Counted from the stretch's first letter, positions 16,444 to 25,689 are shown. The stretch: DNA of 64,000 nucleotides from Streptomyces rimosus (GCF_008704655.1 NZ_CP023688.1:6129501-6193500); one strand, 5' to 3'. Made by a program: numbers and translations. Notes: generated by a model from the letters alone, not told the origin.

Positions 16444-17783
16444 GCTTCCCCCTGTGGTCCGTCCGCCGGTCCGGGGCCCGGGTCCGGCGGCAGCAGTGCC
16501 TCGGCCACCGCCTGCTGGTAGCGCAGCACCGCGTGCTCGGCCGCCCGCAGGTCGCACGGCGCGCTCCACAGCATGCGCCGCGCGACGTCGTACCGCTCGG
16601 TCAGCAGCGGGTCCTCGGCCAGGCCGTGCCGCGCGGCCTTGGCCTTGTACGCGTCCAGGCGCCCGCGCAGCTCGGCCCGTACGGCCAGCGGCGCGGTGAC
16701 CGCCGTCAGGGACTCGCGGGCGCGGTGCAGTTCGTCCTCGGCGCGCTGTTCCAGGCTGTCGAGGAGGGGCGAGAGGCGGTGCCACTGGGCGTGCCGGCGG
16801 TACTCGGCGGCGGTGGTCAGCTGCTCGTGCAGCGCGGTGGGCGGGCCGCTGACGGCGGGCACCTCGGATGCGGCGATCTTCGCGAGCACTTCGCCGCGCG
16901 CCTGCCGCGCCTCGGTGAGCGTACGGTCCGCCCGGGACAGCACGTCGCGCAGCTGCATCAGCCGCCGCTCCGCGTCCTGCCGTACGTCCAGTACGGCTTC
17001 GATCTCCCGCCGGGCGTCCTCCAGGGCGCGTGCCGCGCGGTCGTAGCGGGCGGTGTCCGGGCGGCCGCCGCCGGGCGCGGCGCTGCGGTCGGCGTCCGGG
17101 GACCAGAAGGCCAGCGGGTCGGAGATCACTTGGGCGCGCAGCTGCGTCAGTTCGTAGGTGATCCGCTCCAGGTCGTCGCCGGCCGGGTGCTCCCCTGGGC
17201 GTACGCCGACCGACCGCGCCAGGGACAGTGTGCGCCGCAGTTCGGCGGCGAGCAGGTCTATCCGGGCGGGCAGCGCGGACCATACGGCGTCGGCGGAGAC
17301 GATGACGTCCAGCGCCGCCGCGTACAGCGTGTTCATCCGCCCGACCAGTTCCTCCAGGCTGAACTGTTCGCTCAGCCGGGCGGGGCCGCCGAACTGCGCG
17401 GTGCCCGTGGTGGCCGCGCCGGGGACCGTGACGCGGGCGCCGCGGAGCAGTTCGGTCAGTTCGGCCAGGTCGTCGGGGGACGGCCAGCGGCGGCGGGCGC
17501 GCAGCTCGCGGGCGGCGGTGAGGGCTGCCGTGTACGCGTCGAAGTGTGCCCACAGGACGGTGATGGACTGTTCGGTGGCGGCCCAGCGGTCCTTGGTGAC
17601 GCCGGTGAGTTCGGCGCCCTCCAGGAGGCGGCGGCCCGCGTGGTCCTGGAGGGCGAGCAGCGAGGTCTCGATCGCCTCGTACTCGGCAGCGAGCCGGCCC
17701 AGGGCACGGTCCACCTCCTCCCGGTCCATCACCGGGGTGTGGGGCTTCCCCGGCGAGCCGGGGAAGGATCCGGGGACCCCCAT
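16440..17783 (-). CDS. Helical, coiled-coil-rich protein between glnH and pknG
   Basis: The 447-residue protein is almost entirely Ala/Arg/Glu/Leu-rich helix with heptad-like stretches (EEVDRALGRLAAEYEAIE, AERRLMQLRDVLSRADRTL). It has no signal peptide or membrane segment. I do not recognise a named domain. GGAGAGG lies 8 bases before the ATG, and the stop overlaps pknG by 4 bases, so its stoichiometry is probably tied to the kinase. A scaffold or adaptor linking the membrane sensor to PknG is a reasonable inference, not shown by sequence. Confidence 0.82.
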   Translation of the reverse strand: MGVPGSFPGSPGKPHTPVMDREEVDRALGRLAAEYEAIETSLLALQDHAGRRLLEGAELTGVTKDRWAATEQSITVLWAHFDAYTAALTAARELRARRRWPSPDDLAELTELLRGARVTVPGAATTGTAQFGGPARLSEQFSLEELVGRMNTLYAAALDVIVSADAVWSALPARIDLLAAELRRTLSLARSVGVRPGEHPAGDDLERITYELTQLRAQVISDPLAFWSPDADRSAAPGGGRPDTARYDRAARALEDARREIEAVLDVRQDAERRLMQLRDVLSRADRTLTEARQARGEVLAKIAASEVPAVSGPPTALHEQLTTAAEYRRHAQWHRLSPLLDSLEQRAEDELHRARESLTAVTAPLAVRAELRGRLDAYKAKAARHGLAEDPLLTERYDVARRMLWSAPCDLRAAEHAVLRYQQAVAEALLPPDPGPGPADGPQGEA

Positions 17784-17786
17784 CGA

Positions 17787-17942
17787 TCACCTCTCCAAGT
17801 GCGTGTGGTGCGCGGCGGCCGTCGCGTCCGTCGCGGCTGGTCGTACGGCGGTACGGCTGCGGTCGCGGCGCCCGCGGTCGCGGCGCCCGCGGTCCGGCGG
17901 CACTGCTGCCTCCGGCGGCGTCGCCTGTCCTCCCGTGCTCAC
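17787..17942 (-). CDS. Possible 51-residue Arg-rich small protein
   Basis: A GTG at 17942 is preceded by a strong GGGGGAAGG ribosome site. It opens a frame of 51 codons (VSTGGQATPPEAAVPPDRGR...HTHLER) that stops 3 bases before the next ATG. Such spacing fits translational coupling. The composition is Arg/Ala/Pro-rich with DRGRRDRGRRDR repeats and could also be noncoding GC-rich sequence. It may encode a leader or small partner of the helical protein. Confidence 0.4.
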   Translation of the reverse strand: MSTGGQATPPEAAVPPDRGRRDRGRRDRSRTAVRPAATDATAAAHHTHLER

Positions 17943-18134
17943 GTCCTTCCCCCTTCCGTGCCCCGCGGGCTCTGTCCATGGTGACGCCACCGGCGGGCGA
18001 ACGCCGTTCCATGGCAGGGCGCCTCGCCCCGCCATCTGCCGACGGCACCGCCGCGCGCCGCCCGTTGACGCGGCACATCGCCGGTCCCGCCACGCGCCGC
18101 CCCGTACGCGGCGCTCGCCCGGCCCCCGCACGGA

Positions 18135-19151
18135 TCAGTCGCTGTACTGGGGCTCGGGCGCCTTGGATATGCCGGGGAGGTCCGCCTGGAGCCACTGCCT
18201 GTAGGCGGCCATCCACCGGCTCCCGCCGCCGCCCTCGCGGTAGTTCTCCAGCACCTGGTTGACCCGCCGCACCAGGTCGGTGTCGGCGCGGTTGACCGCG
18301 ACGCCGTACGGCTCGTCGGTGAACGGCTTCCCCTTCAGCTGCACCGTCGGGTCCTGCGCGGCCTGCGCCGCGGCCAGCGCGTTGTCCGTCACCACCGCGT
18401 CGGCCTCGCCGAGCTGGAGGCGCACCAGGCAGTCGAGCTGGTTCGGTACGGTCACGACCCGGGCGCCGTGCCGCTCCTCGGCCAGCCGGGTCTCGCCCGT
18501 CGAACCGGCCGCCGTGCAGACCCGCTTGCCCTTCAGTGAGTCGTCGAAGCCCGTGATCCGCGCGTTGATGGGCGCCAGCACCTGCTGGCCGCCCTGGAAG
18601 TACGCGGTCGAGAAGGCCACCTGCCGCTTGCGGGCGCAGTTGATCGTCATGGTCCGTACGACCAGGTCGACGGTGCGCTTCTGGAGCGCGGGAATGCGCT
18701 GGCTGGTGGGGATCGCCCGGAACGTGATCTTCGGGTCGGGGCCGAGGATGTCCTCGGCGATCGCCCGCGCCAGGGTGATGTCGAAGCCCTCCAGATCGCC
18801 GGTGGCCGGGTTGCGGTAGCCCCAGCGGTAGGTGTTCTGGTCGACACCGACGATCAGCCGCCCCCGGGCCTTGATCCGGTCCACCGCCGGGCCGCCCTCA
18901 GGGGAGGGCCGCAGGCTCGCGGCGGCGTTGGCGGGGGTGCAGTCCGCCGCCGCGGCGTCGGCGCGGGCGCTGTGCGTCCCGTACGGCGCGGGGCGGGGCG
19001 CCGGGCCGTCGCCGCCGCCCAGGACGGGGATGAGGACGGCGGCCGTCGCCGCCATCACGCACACCCCGGCCGCCACCGGGGCCAGCGCGGCCCGCAGGTT
19101 CCGCAAACCTCTCGCCCGCGTCGTCATGTCCCCATCACCAGGCCGCCCCAT
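18135..19151 (-). CDS. glnH: GlnH-like extracytoplasmic amino-acid-binding protein
   Basis: The 338-residue protein has an N-terminal hydrophobic anchor (about 23-45) and a family 3 solute-binding domain from about residue 90 (GRLIVGVDQNTYRWGYRN, GFDITLARAIAEDI). No ABC permease or ATPase is adjacent; instead it overlaps glnX by one base (TGATG). In mycobacteria GlnH binds Asp/Glu outside the membrane and signals through GlnX to PknG. The single Cys in the anchor lacks a good lipobox (AGVC), so it is probably membrane-anchored, not a classical lipoprotein. An alternative start is ATG at 19127. Confidence 0.88.
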   Translation of the reverse strand: MGRPGDGDMTTRARGLRNLRAALAPVAAGVCVMAATAAVLIPVLGGGDGPAPRPAPYGTHSARADAAAADCTPANAAASLRPSPEGGPAVDRIKARGRLIVGVDQNTYRWGYRNPATGDLEGFDITLARAIAEDILGPDPKITFRAIPTSQRIPALQKRTVDLVVRTMTINCARKRQVAFSTAYFQGGQQVLAPINARITGFDDSLKGKRVCTAAGSTGETRLAEERHGARVVTVPNQLDCLVRLQLGEADAVVTDNALAAAQAAQDPTVQLKGKPFTDEPYGVAVNRADTDLVRRVNQVLENYREGGGGSRWMAAYRQWLQADLPGISKAPEPQYSD

Positions 19152-20629
19152 CACCGGTACTCCGAAAGCCTGCGCCCGATGCCCAGCACCGCGCCCGTCG
19201 CCCCCAGGAGGGCCAGCACCACGGCGCCCGTCACCAGCCCCGTCAGCGCCCCGCGCCCGTCGTCGGCCGCCTGTCTGAGCTGTCGCTGCTCGTGGTCCAG
19301 CGCGCCGGCCAGCTGGGTGTCCACCCGGTCGAAGGACTGCCCGGTCGCCGCGCCGCCGCCGATCACCTTGGCCAGCGCCCGGTCGTAGTCGCCCTGGTCA
19401 TCGGCGGCGCGGGCCTCGGCATGCCGCGCCTGCCACTGCCGTACGGTCTCGACCGCTTCCTGTACGGGGCGCCGGCCCGCGTCGTCGTCGGCGAGCGCCA
19501 GGGCCGAGCCCAGCTTGCTGTCCGCCGCCGCGGCGCCGCTCCGGCCCGCGCCCGCCAGGTCCTTCATGCCGGTGCGGTAGCCGACCTCGTAGAAGTCCTG
19601 CTGGTCCTTGGTGACCACGGCGCCGCGCGCGACCAGGGTCAGGTTCTCGTCGCCGCGGGCCTGGAGGGCGTCGATGCGCGCCTCGTTGAGGACGTTCAGC
19701 GAGCGGGCGCCGTCCTCGTACGACGTGTTCAGGCCCGCGCGGGCCACGGAATGGCCGACCGCAAGCCACAGCAGGACGACGGCGGACGCGGTCGTGGCCG
19801 CCAGCAGGCCGTGGTTGAACACCCGGTTCGTGCGGCGATAGTTGCGCCGCTGGGCCCAGACGAGAGCGCCGAGCGCCACCACGCCGGCGGAGAGCGCCAG
19901 CCAGGGCCACGCTTTCGCCGAGTCGTAGTCCGCCCTGAGGTGCGCCGTCTCGGCCACGTACAACTCACGAGCCGCCGGGAGGAGTTCGCCGCGCATCTGC
20001 GCGTTGGCGTAGCGCAGGTAGGCGCCGCCGAGGGGGAGGCCCTGGCGGTTGTTGGTGCGGGCCGTCTCGACCAGGCCCGTATACCGGGGGAGGAGGCTGT
20101 TGAGCTTCCCGATCTGGCGGGCGGCGGTGTCCGAACCGCTCGTGTTGGACGCTGCTTTGGCCAGCAGCCGCGCGGCCATGGCGATGTCGGCCTCGTACCG
20201 GTTGCGGGTGGCCTGGGTCTCCTTGCCGCCCGCCAGGAAGCCGCTCGCGGCGGTGGTGTCGGCGTCGGCGAGGGAGCGGTAGATGTCCGCGGCGTCCGCG
20301 CTCAGGGGCTGGCTGCGCTCCACCACGTCGCGCGCGGCAGCGGCCCGGTCGGTGACCTGCCAGGCCGTCGCGGCACCGAACGCCACGACCAGGAAGGCCA
20401 GTACGGCCCCGATGATCCGCAGCCGGCCGGGCTCGGTCGTGGCGGCGGCCCGCAGCTGGTCCACGCCGTCGGCCCATGCCGTACGCCGCCGGACGGCACC
20501 CGCACCCGCGCCCGTACCCGAAGAGAGGGCGGAACCGGGCCCCGCGAAGGTGCCCGAACCGGCGGCGGAGGGGCCGGGGACGGGGGCGTGGCCGGACGGC
20601 GGCGCAGTGCCGGTCTGCGGGTTGGACAC
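19151..20629 (-). CDS. glnX: GlnX-like four-helix membrane sensor
   Basis: The 492-residue protein has a disordered N-terminus, then four membrane helices at about 69-92, 246-266, 279-300 and 462-484. Each pair encloses an extracytoplasmic helical domain, the first containing DRAAAARDVVERSQPLSADA. This is the layout of mycobacterial GlnX, which relays GlnH ligand binding to PknG. The GTG at 20629 is preceded by GGGGAGG; the frame stays open further upstream but without protein-like sequence. Its stop overlaps the glnH start. Confidence 0.87.
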   Translation of the reverse strand: MSNPQTGTAPPSGHAPVPGPSAAGSGTFAGPGSALSSGTGAGAGAVRRRTAWADGVDQLRAAATTEPGRLRIIGAVLAFLVVAFGAATAWQVTDRAAAARDVVERSQPLSADAADIYRSLADADTTAASGFLAGGKETQATRNRYEADIAMAARLLAKAASNTSGSDTAARQIGKLNSLLPRYTGLVETARTNNRQGLPLGGAYLRYANAQMRGELLPAARELYVAETAHLRADYDSAKAWPWLALSAGVVALGALVWAQRRNYRRTNRVFNHGLLAATTASAVVLLWLAVGHSVARAGLNTSYEDGARSLNVLNEARIDALQARGDENLTLVARGAVVTKDQQDFYEVGYRTGMKDLAGAGRSGAAAADSKLGSALALADDDAGRRPVQEAVETVRQWQARHAEARAADDQGDYDRALAKVIGGGAATGQSFDRVDTQLAGALDHEQRQLRQAADDGRGALTGLVTGAVVLALLGATGAVLGIGRRLSEYR

Positions 20630-21152
20630 GGAACCTCCCCCTGGTCGCGGACGGCGGCCCCGGCCCCGTGCGACGGGCGCACGGGAACAGTTGCACGGCC
20701 AGCAGTCAGTATGGCCGCAGGGACTGACAACCACACCGTTATTGCCTGGATCATGTGCGGATCGGGCCCCGCCGAACCCTCCCGCCCGGCGGGCATCCGT
20801 GTTCCCCCGCCCTCCACCACGCACGGCTCGTCGGTAACGGTTCCCGAAAGGACACGCGTGTACGGAAATCGCCGTATACGGCGGGGAATCCGGACTCTGG
20901 CCGCTGGGCACGGACGGAACCCGCTCCCGACTGCGAGGCGTGAGCGGAACCCGCCTCGGCCGCGGGGCCCGGACCGAGCTCGCTCCCGGCCGCGAGGCGC
21001 GGGCAGCACCCGCCAGCGGCCGGAAGGCGAGGGCGGAACCCGCCCCCCGACGGGTCCCACCCGGCCTGTACGTGGGAGGGCGGACGGCGGTCGCGTCGGG
21101 GGCCGAGGCGCTGGGCAACGCTCCCGCCGCCGAAACGATCCCGCCTGACAAC

Positions 21153-21168
21153 TCCCCCGAGTGGGGGA
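21153..21168 (-). terminator. Short hairpin downstream of csnK
   Basis: TCCCCC and GGGGGA flank a GAGT loop, about 155 bases after the csnK stop. It is a weak candidate terminator. Confidence 0.35.
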
Positions 21169-21180
21169 ACGATCGGGGCG

Positions 21181-21287
21181 GGCGGAAGGATCCCGCCAGG
21201 CGGAAGGAGCCCGGCGGCCGGAAGGGCCCGGCAGGCGGAAGGGCCCCGGCGGCCGGAAGAACCCCGCCAGCCGGAAAGATCCCCCCG
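21181..21287. repeat. 18-bp degenerate tandem repeat, six copies
   Basis: Units begin with GGCGGAAGG or GCCGGAAGG followed by a variable nine bases, at 21181, 21199, 21217, 21234, 21252 and 21270. They lie between csnK and the glnX promoter. Confidence 0.65.
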
Positions 21288-21323
21288 CCAAGCCCCTCCT
21301 CAGCTCCCCACACCGCCCGCTCC

Positions 21324-22304
21324 TCAACCCCCTGCCCCACCCCCGCCAAACCCCTCCCGGACCCGCTCATACGCCTCCGCCCCCGCTCCGGCCCGGTCCA
21401 GTGCGTGCAGGGCCGCGCCCAGTACGGGGGGCTCCGTGACCACGCGCGGTTCCGCCTTCGGGGCCCGCTCCGCCAGCAGGCGGGCCAGTTCGTCGTGCAG
21501 GAGCGGGTGCCGGGCGGCCAGTACGCCGCCGCCCAGGACCAGCGGCGTCGGCTCGTCCAGTAGGTCCAGCCGGCCCAGCGCCACCGACGCCAGCAGCGCG
21601 ATCTCCTCCGCCTGCCGCTGCACCAGGGCCCGCGCCACCGCGTCGCCGGACGCGGCCACTTCGAACAGCAGCGGCGTCAGCCCGAAACGGCGCTCCCGGG
21701 GAATGCGCCCCAGGTGGAGCGCTTCGATCAGCTCCGGCATGGTGGTCAGCCCGAAGTGGGCCGGAACCTCGCGGGCCAGCGCGCTCGGCTCGCCGCGCCC
21801 GTCGTCGGCCCGCGCCGCCCACCACAGCGCCTCCTCGGCAAGGTGCCCGCCACCGCCCCAGTCGCCGGAGATCCGCCCGATGGACGGGAACCGGGCGGTG
21901 CGGCCGTCGTGTCCCAGGCCCACGCAGTTGATGCCGGCGCCGCACACCACCGCGACGCCGACCGGTTCGCCGCGGTCCGACAGCCCGGTGCGCAGCAGCG
22001 CGAAGGTGTCGTTGGCGACGGTGACCGTACGGGCCCAGCCGTACGAGGTGATCTCCGCGGCCAGCTCCGCCTCCTCTACGGGCAGGTCGGCGTTGGCCAG
22101 GTAGGCGGACACCTGGCTCACCGGCCCGGTGACGCCGGCCCGTTCCCGTACCGCTTCCACCAGCGCCGCCAGGTCGCCGACGGCCCGCGCGACGCCGACC
22201 ACCGGCGGCTGGAAACCGCCGCCGCGGGCCGTCGCCAGCACCGTCCCGTCCGCGCCGACCAGCGCCACGTCGGTCTTGCTGTTGCCCGCGTCGACGGCAA
22301 GCAT
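21324..22304 (-). CDS. csnK: BadF/BadG-type amino-sugar kinase of the csn operon
   Basis: The 326-residue protein is an N-acetylglucosamine kinase-type enzyme of the ASKHA fold. DAGNSKTDVALVG at 5-17 is the phosphate-1 loop, and VVCGAGINCVG and GDWGGGGHLAEEA are adenosine- and phosphate-site motifs. It should phosphorylate glucosamine or a related amino sugar released from imported oligosaccharides. The ATG at 22304 gives the family-length protein. An upstream GTG at about 22462 overlaps the csnH stop region but would add a repetitive Gly-rich leader. It is the last gene of the csn operon. Confidence 0.82.
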   Translation of the reverse strand: MLAVDAGNSKTDVALVGADGTVLATARGGGFQPPVVGVARAVGDLAALVEAVRERAGVTGPVSQVSAYLANADLPVEEAELAAEITSYGWARTVTVANDTFALLRTGLSDRGEPVGVAVVCGAGINCVGLGHDGRTARFPSIGRISGDWGGGGHLAEEALWWAARADDGRGEPSALAREVPAHFGLTTMPELIEALHLGRIPRERRFGLTPLLFEVAASGDAVARALVQRQAEEIALLASVALGRLDLLDEPTPLVLGGGVLAARHPLLHDELARLLAERAPKAEPRVVTEPPVLGAALHALDRAGAGAEAYERVREGFGGGGAGG

Positions 22305-22450
22305 CAGCCCGCCGGCATGCGTATCGGCTCCGGTCGGCCCGGCCGGTTGATGAACCGTTCCGCCACCCCCGGAGGACACCGTTCCGCCACCCTCGTAAGA
22401 CACCACCTCATCACCCCCGTAAGGCACCGCCCCACCCCCCTCACCCTTGC

Positions 22451-23764
22451 TCAGAGCCACGTGAGGTGCTCCCGGTTGTGCGCGATCAGCTCGTCGGTCA
22501 GCCGGTCCGCGTACGCGATCTGGCCGATGAGCGGGTGGGCGAGCAGCGCCTCGAAGATCCGGTCCCGGCCACCCTTCAGGGCCGCTTCCAGCGCGAGGTG
22601 CTCGTACGCGGTGACGTTGGCGATCAGCCCGGAGTACAGCGGCTCCAGCGGCCGTACGGGCAGCGGCTTCGCCCCGCCGGCCCCCATCGTCGCCGGCACC
22701 TCGATCACCGCGTCGTCGGGCAGGAAGGGCAGGGTTCCGTTGTTGACCGTGTTCACAATCTGTACGTCGCCGGTGTCGCCCAGCAGCGCGGAGGTCAGCG
22801 CCACCGCCGCCTCCGAGTAGAACGCGCCGCCGCGCTTGCCCAGCAGCTCGGGCTTCTCGTCCAGCGACGGATCGCCGTACATCTCCAGCAGCTGCTTCTC
22901 GATGGCGGCCACCTCCGCCGCCCGCGACGGCTTGCTGCGCAGTTCCTCCACGACCTCGTCGTGCTGGTAGTAGTAGCGCAGGTAGTACGACGGTACGACG
23001 CCGAGCCGCTCCACGAGCGAGCGCGGCATGTGCAGGTCCTCGGCGATGGCCGCACCGTGCTCGGTGATCAGCCGGGGCAGTACGTCCTCGCCGTCCACCC
23101 GTACGGCGCGCTCCCACGTCAGATGGTTCAGCCCGACGTGCTCCAGCTCCACGCGCTCAGGCGCGACGCCCAGTAGCCGCGCGAACTTGCGCTGGAATCC
23201 GATGGCCACGTTGCACAGACCTACGGCCTTGTGGCCGTGCGACAGCAGCGCGCGGGTGACGATGCCGACCGGGTTGGTGAAGTCGACGATCCACGCGTCG
23301 GGGTTGCGGCGGCGGATGCGCTCGGCGATGTCCAGGACGACCGGGACGGTGCGCAGTGCCTTGGCGAGACCGCCCGCGCCGGTCGTCTCCTGCCCGACGC
23401 AACCGCACTCCAGGGGCCAGGTCTCGTCCTGATTGCGGGCCGCCTGCCCACCGACGCGCAGCTGGAGCAGCACCGCGTCCGCGCCGTCCACCCCCGCGTC
23501 GACGTCGGAGGTCCACGAGATACGGCCCGGGTGGCCCTGCTTGGCGAAGATCCGCCGCGCCAGGCCGCCGACCAGCTCCAGCCGGTCGGCCGCCGGGTCG
23601 ATCAGGACCAGTTCCGCGAGCGGCAGGGCGTCCCGCAGCCGGGCGAACCCGTCGATGAGCTCGGGGGTGTAGGTCGAGCCCCCGCCGACGACGGCGATCT
23701 TCAGGCGGGGGTGCGGGGGCGTGCCCCCGGTGGACGGGGAGGTCTCCCCGGTGGACGACAGCAT
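22451..23764 (-). CDS. csnH: GH4-family glycosidase of the csn operon
   Basis: The 437-residue enzyme has the GH4 NAD-binding start KIAVVGGGSTYTPEL (22-36), the metal-ligand Cys in VGLCNVAIGF and the conserved LNHLTW histidine. GH4 enzymes use NAD+, a divalent metal and a redox elimination mechanism. They are often annotated 6-phospho-beta-glucosidase. Here the neighbours suggest it cleaves glucosamine oligosaccharides or their phosphates. It sits 8 bases after the csnG stop. The first 20 residues are Ser/Thr/Pro-rich and not part of the fold, so the true start could be slightly downstream. Confidence 0.87.
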   Translation of the reverse strand: MLSSTGETSPSTGGTPPHPRLKIAVVGGGSTYTPELIDGFARLRDALPLAELVLIDPAADRLELVGGLARRIFAKQGHPGRISWTSDVDAGVDGADAVLLQLRVGGQAARNQDETWPLECGCVGQETTGAGGLAKALRTVPVVLDIAERIRRRNPDAWIVDFTNPVGIVTRALLSHGHKAVGLCNVAIGFQRKFARLLGVAPERVELEHVGLNHLTWERAVRVDGEDVLPRLITEHGAAIAEDLHMPRSLVERLGVVPSYYLRYYYQHDEVVEELRSKPSRAAEVAAIEKQLLEMYGDPSLDEKPELLGKRGGAFYSEAAVALTSALLGDTGDVQIVNTVNNGTLPFLPDDAVIEVPATMGAGGAKPLPVRPLEPLYSGLIANVTAYEHLALEAALKGGRDRIFEALLAHPLIGQIAYADRLTDELIAHNREHLTWL

Positions 23765-23772
23765 GAAATCGA

Positions 23773-24681
23773 TCAGCCCTTCACTCCGGTGAGCGTGACG
23801 CCTTCGACAAAGGCTTTCTGCGCGAAGAAGAACACGATGATGACGGGGGCCATGACGAGCAGCGTCGCGGCCATGGTCAGGTTCCAGTTGACGTTGTGCG
23901 CGCTCTTGAACGATTCGAGGCCGTAACTCAACGTCCAGGCGGCCGGGTTCTGCGCGGCGTAGATCTGCGGTCCGAAGTAGTCGTTCCAGCAGTAGAAGAA
24001 CTGGAACAGCGCCACCGCGGCGATGCCCGGCTTTGCCATCGGGACGACGATGCGCAGCAGCGTACGGACCTCACCGCAGCCGTCCACCTTCGCCGACTCG
24101 ATGTATTCCTGCGGAATGGTGAGCAGGAACTGCCGCAGCAGGAAGATGGAGTACGCGTCGCCGAACGCCATCGGAATGATGAGCGGCCACAGTGACCCGG
24201 ACAGGTGCAGCTGCTGCGCCCACACCAGGTACATGGGGATCACGATGACCTGCGGCGGCAGCATCATCGTCGAGATCACCAGCAGCATCGCGATACGCCG
24301 GCCCCGGAAACGGAACTTGGCGAGCGCGTACGCCACCGGTATCGCCGAACCGACGGTGAACAGCGTGCCCAGCCCCGCGTACATCAGCGAGTTCCGCCAC
24401 CAGTCCAGGAAACCGGGGGTGGCGAACACCGTCGCGTAATTCGACCAGTTCCATTCGTGCGGCCACAGTTCGCCGCTCATCGCCTGGTCGTCGCTCATGA
24501 CGGAGGTCAGGAAGACGAACACGAACGGCAGGACGAAGAACAGCGCGGCCGCGACGGCGACGGAATGCACCGCTATCCAGTGCAGCAGCCGCTTGCGGCG
24601 GGCGCGGGACGCGGCGGGCCCCCGGTCGGTGGTGCCGGTGCGCGCGGGGGCACTGCCCGCTCTCAGAGTCGTCGTGGTCAT
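23773..24681 (-). CDS. csnG: Sugar ABC transporter permease (MalG type)
   Basis: The 302-residue inner-membrane protein has six predicted helices, the first at about 36-60. The EAA loop reads EYIESAKVDGCGEVRTLLRIVVPMAKPG and would contact the ATPase. No ATPase is encoded nearby, as usual for Streptomyces CUT1 systems that share MsiK. It lies 6 bases after csnF in the csn operon and takes up chitosan-derived oligosaccharides if the operon assignment holds. Confidence 0.88.
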   Translation of the reverse strand: MTTTTLRAGSAPARTGTTDRGPAASRARRKRLLHWIAVHSVAVAAALFFVLPFVFVFLTSVMSDDQAMSGELWPHEWNWSNYATVFATPGFLDWWRNSLMYAGLGTLFTVGSAIPVAYALAKFRFRGRRIAMLLVISTMMLPPQVIVIPMYLVWAQQLHLSGSLWPLIIPMAFGDAYSIFLLRQFLLTIPQEYIESAKVDGCGEVRTLLRIVVPMAKPGIAAVALFQFFYCWNDYFGPQIYAAQNPAAWTLSYGLESFKSAHNVNWNLTMAATLLVMAPVIIVFFFAQKAFVEGVTLTGVKG

Positions 24682-24687
24682 GTCGGT

Positions 24688-25677
24688 TCAGTCCTCCGCC
24701 GGGAGCAGGCCGGCGCGCTTGCGCATCAGCAGGGTGGTGACGGCCATGGCGATCACGAAGAGCACGAGCGAGAGCACGCACGCCGCGCCGGTGTTGAAGT
24801 TCTGGAAGCCGAGCGAGTAGACGAGCTGCGGCACGGTGAGGGTGGAGTGGTCCGGGTAGCCGGGCTGGATGACCGTGCCGGGCCCGATGGTGACGCCGGA
24901 GGCCAGCTTCCCGGCGACCAGCGCCTGCGTGTAGTACTGCATGGTCTGTACCACCCCGGTGACCACCGCGAACAGCACGATCGGCGTGATCGACGGCCAT
25001 GTCACGTACCGGAATCTCGCCCAGGCGCCGGCCCCGTCCAGCTCGGCGGCCTCGTACTGCTCCTTCGGTACGTCCAGCAGCGCCGCCATGAAGATCACCA
25101 TCAGGTCGCCGATGCCCCAGAGGGAGAGCATGACCAGCGACGGTTTGGCCCACGCCGCGTCGTTGAACCAGCCGGGCGCCGGAATGCCGAGCGCCTCCAG
25201 GATCTCGTTGACCGGCCCGGTGCCGGGGTTGAGCAGGAAGACGAAGGCGACCGTCGCGGCGACCGGCGGCGCGAGATACGGCAGGTAGAAGGCGGTACGG
25301 AAGAAGCCGACCCCCGACTTGATCTTCGTGACGAGCAGGCCGATGCCCAGCCCGAAGACCACGCGCAGCGCGACCATCACCACGACCAGCCACAGCGTGT
25401 TCCACAGCGCGGGCCCGAAAAGCGGCATCTGCGTGAAGACGTACTTCCAGTTCCGCAGGCCGACGAAGGACGGCTGCTGGATCTGGTTGTAGTGCATGAA
25501 CGAGAAATAGACGGTGGCGAGCAGCGGATAGCCGAAGAAGACGCTGAAACCGACCAGCCAGGGGGAGAGGAAACCGAGGGTGCGCAGCCGCTGCCCGCGG
25601 TGTTTACGGCGCAGCGCGGGAGCTTTCGGGCGCGGCGCGGTGGCCGCCGGGCGTTCGGGGGATTCGACGAGGGACAT
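24688..25677 (-). CDS. csnF: Sugar ABC transporter permease (MalF type)
   Basis: The 329-residue protein has six predicted membrane helices and an EAA loop EQYEAAELDGAGAWARFRYVTWPSITP. The N-terminal 30 residues are Arg/Pro-rich and cytoplasmic. It pairs with csnG to form the CUT1-type channel, and lies 12 bases after csnE. Confidence 0.88.
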   Translation of the reverse strand: MSLVESPERPAATAPRPKAPALRRKHRGQRLRTLGFLSPWLVGFSVFFGYPLLATVYFSFMHYNQIQQPSFVGLRNWKYVFTQMPLFGPALWNTLWLVVVMVALRVVFGLGIGLLVTKIKSGVGFFRTAFYLPYLAPPVAATVAFVFLLNPGTGPVNEILEALGIPAPGWFNDAAWAKPSLVMLSLWGIGDLMVIFMAALLDVPKEQYEAAELDGAGAWARFRYVTWPSITPIVLFAVVTGVVQTMQYYTQALVAGKLASGVTIGPGTVIQPGYPDHSTLTVPQLVYSLGFQNFNTGAACVLSLVLFVIAMAVTTLLMRKRAGLLPAED

Positions 25678-25689
25678 GGCAGGACTCCG

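Larger units (their letters stand above)
20630..21323. other. 694-base intergenic region upstream of glnX
   Basis: I see no gene. The region should hold the glnX promoter, in the AT-richer part around 20700-20760. Beyond that lie GC-rich degenerate repeats and a block of six 18-bp tandem units (21181-21287). A small hairpin at 21153-21168 is a possible csnK terminator. Confidence 0.5.

Noticed and set aside
13477..16521. A 1014-codon plus-strand frame opposite pknG
   Set aside because: The minus-strand kinase motifs are clear; the opposite frame is compositional.
16444..18216. An N-terminal extension of PknG of nearly 600 residues
   Set aside because: The extension overlaps the helical protein gene in another frame, and a normal ATGA overlap start exists at 16443.
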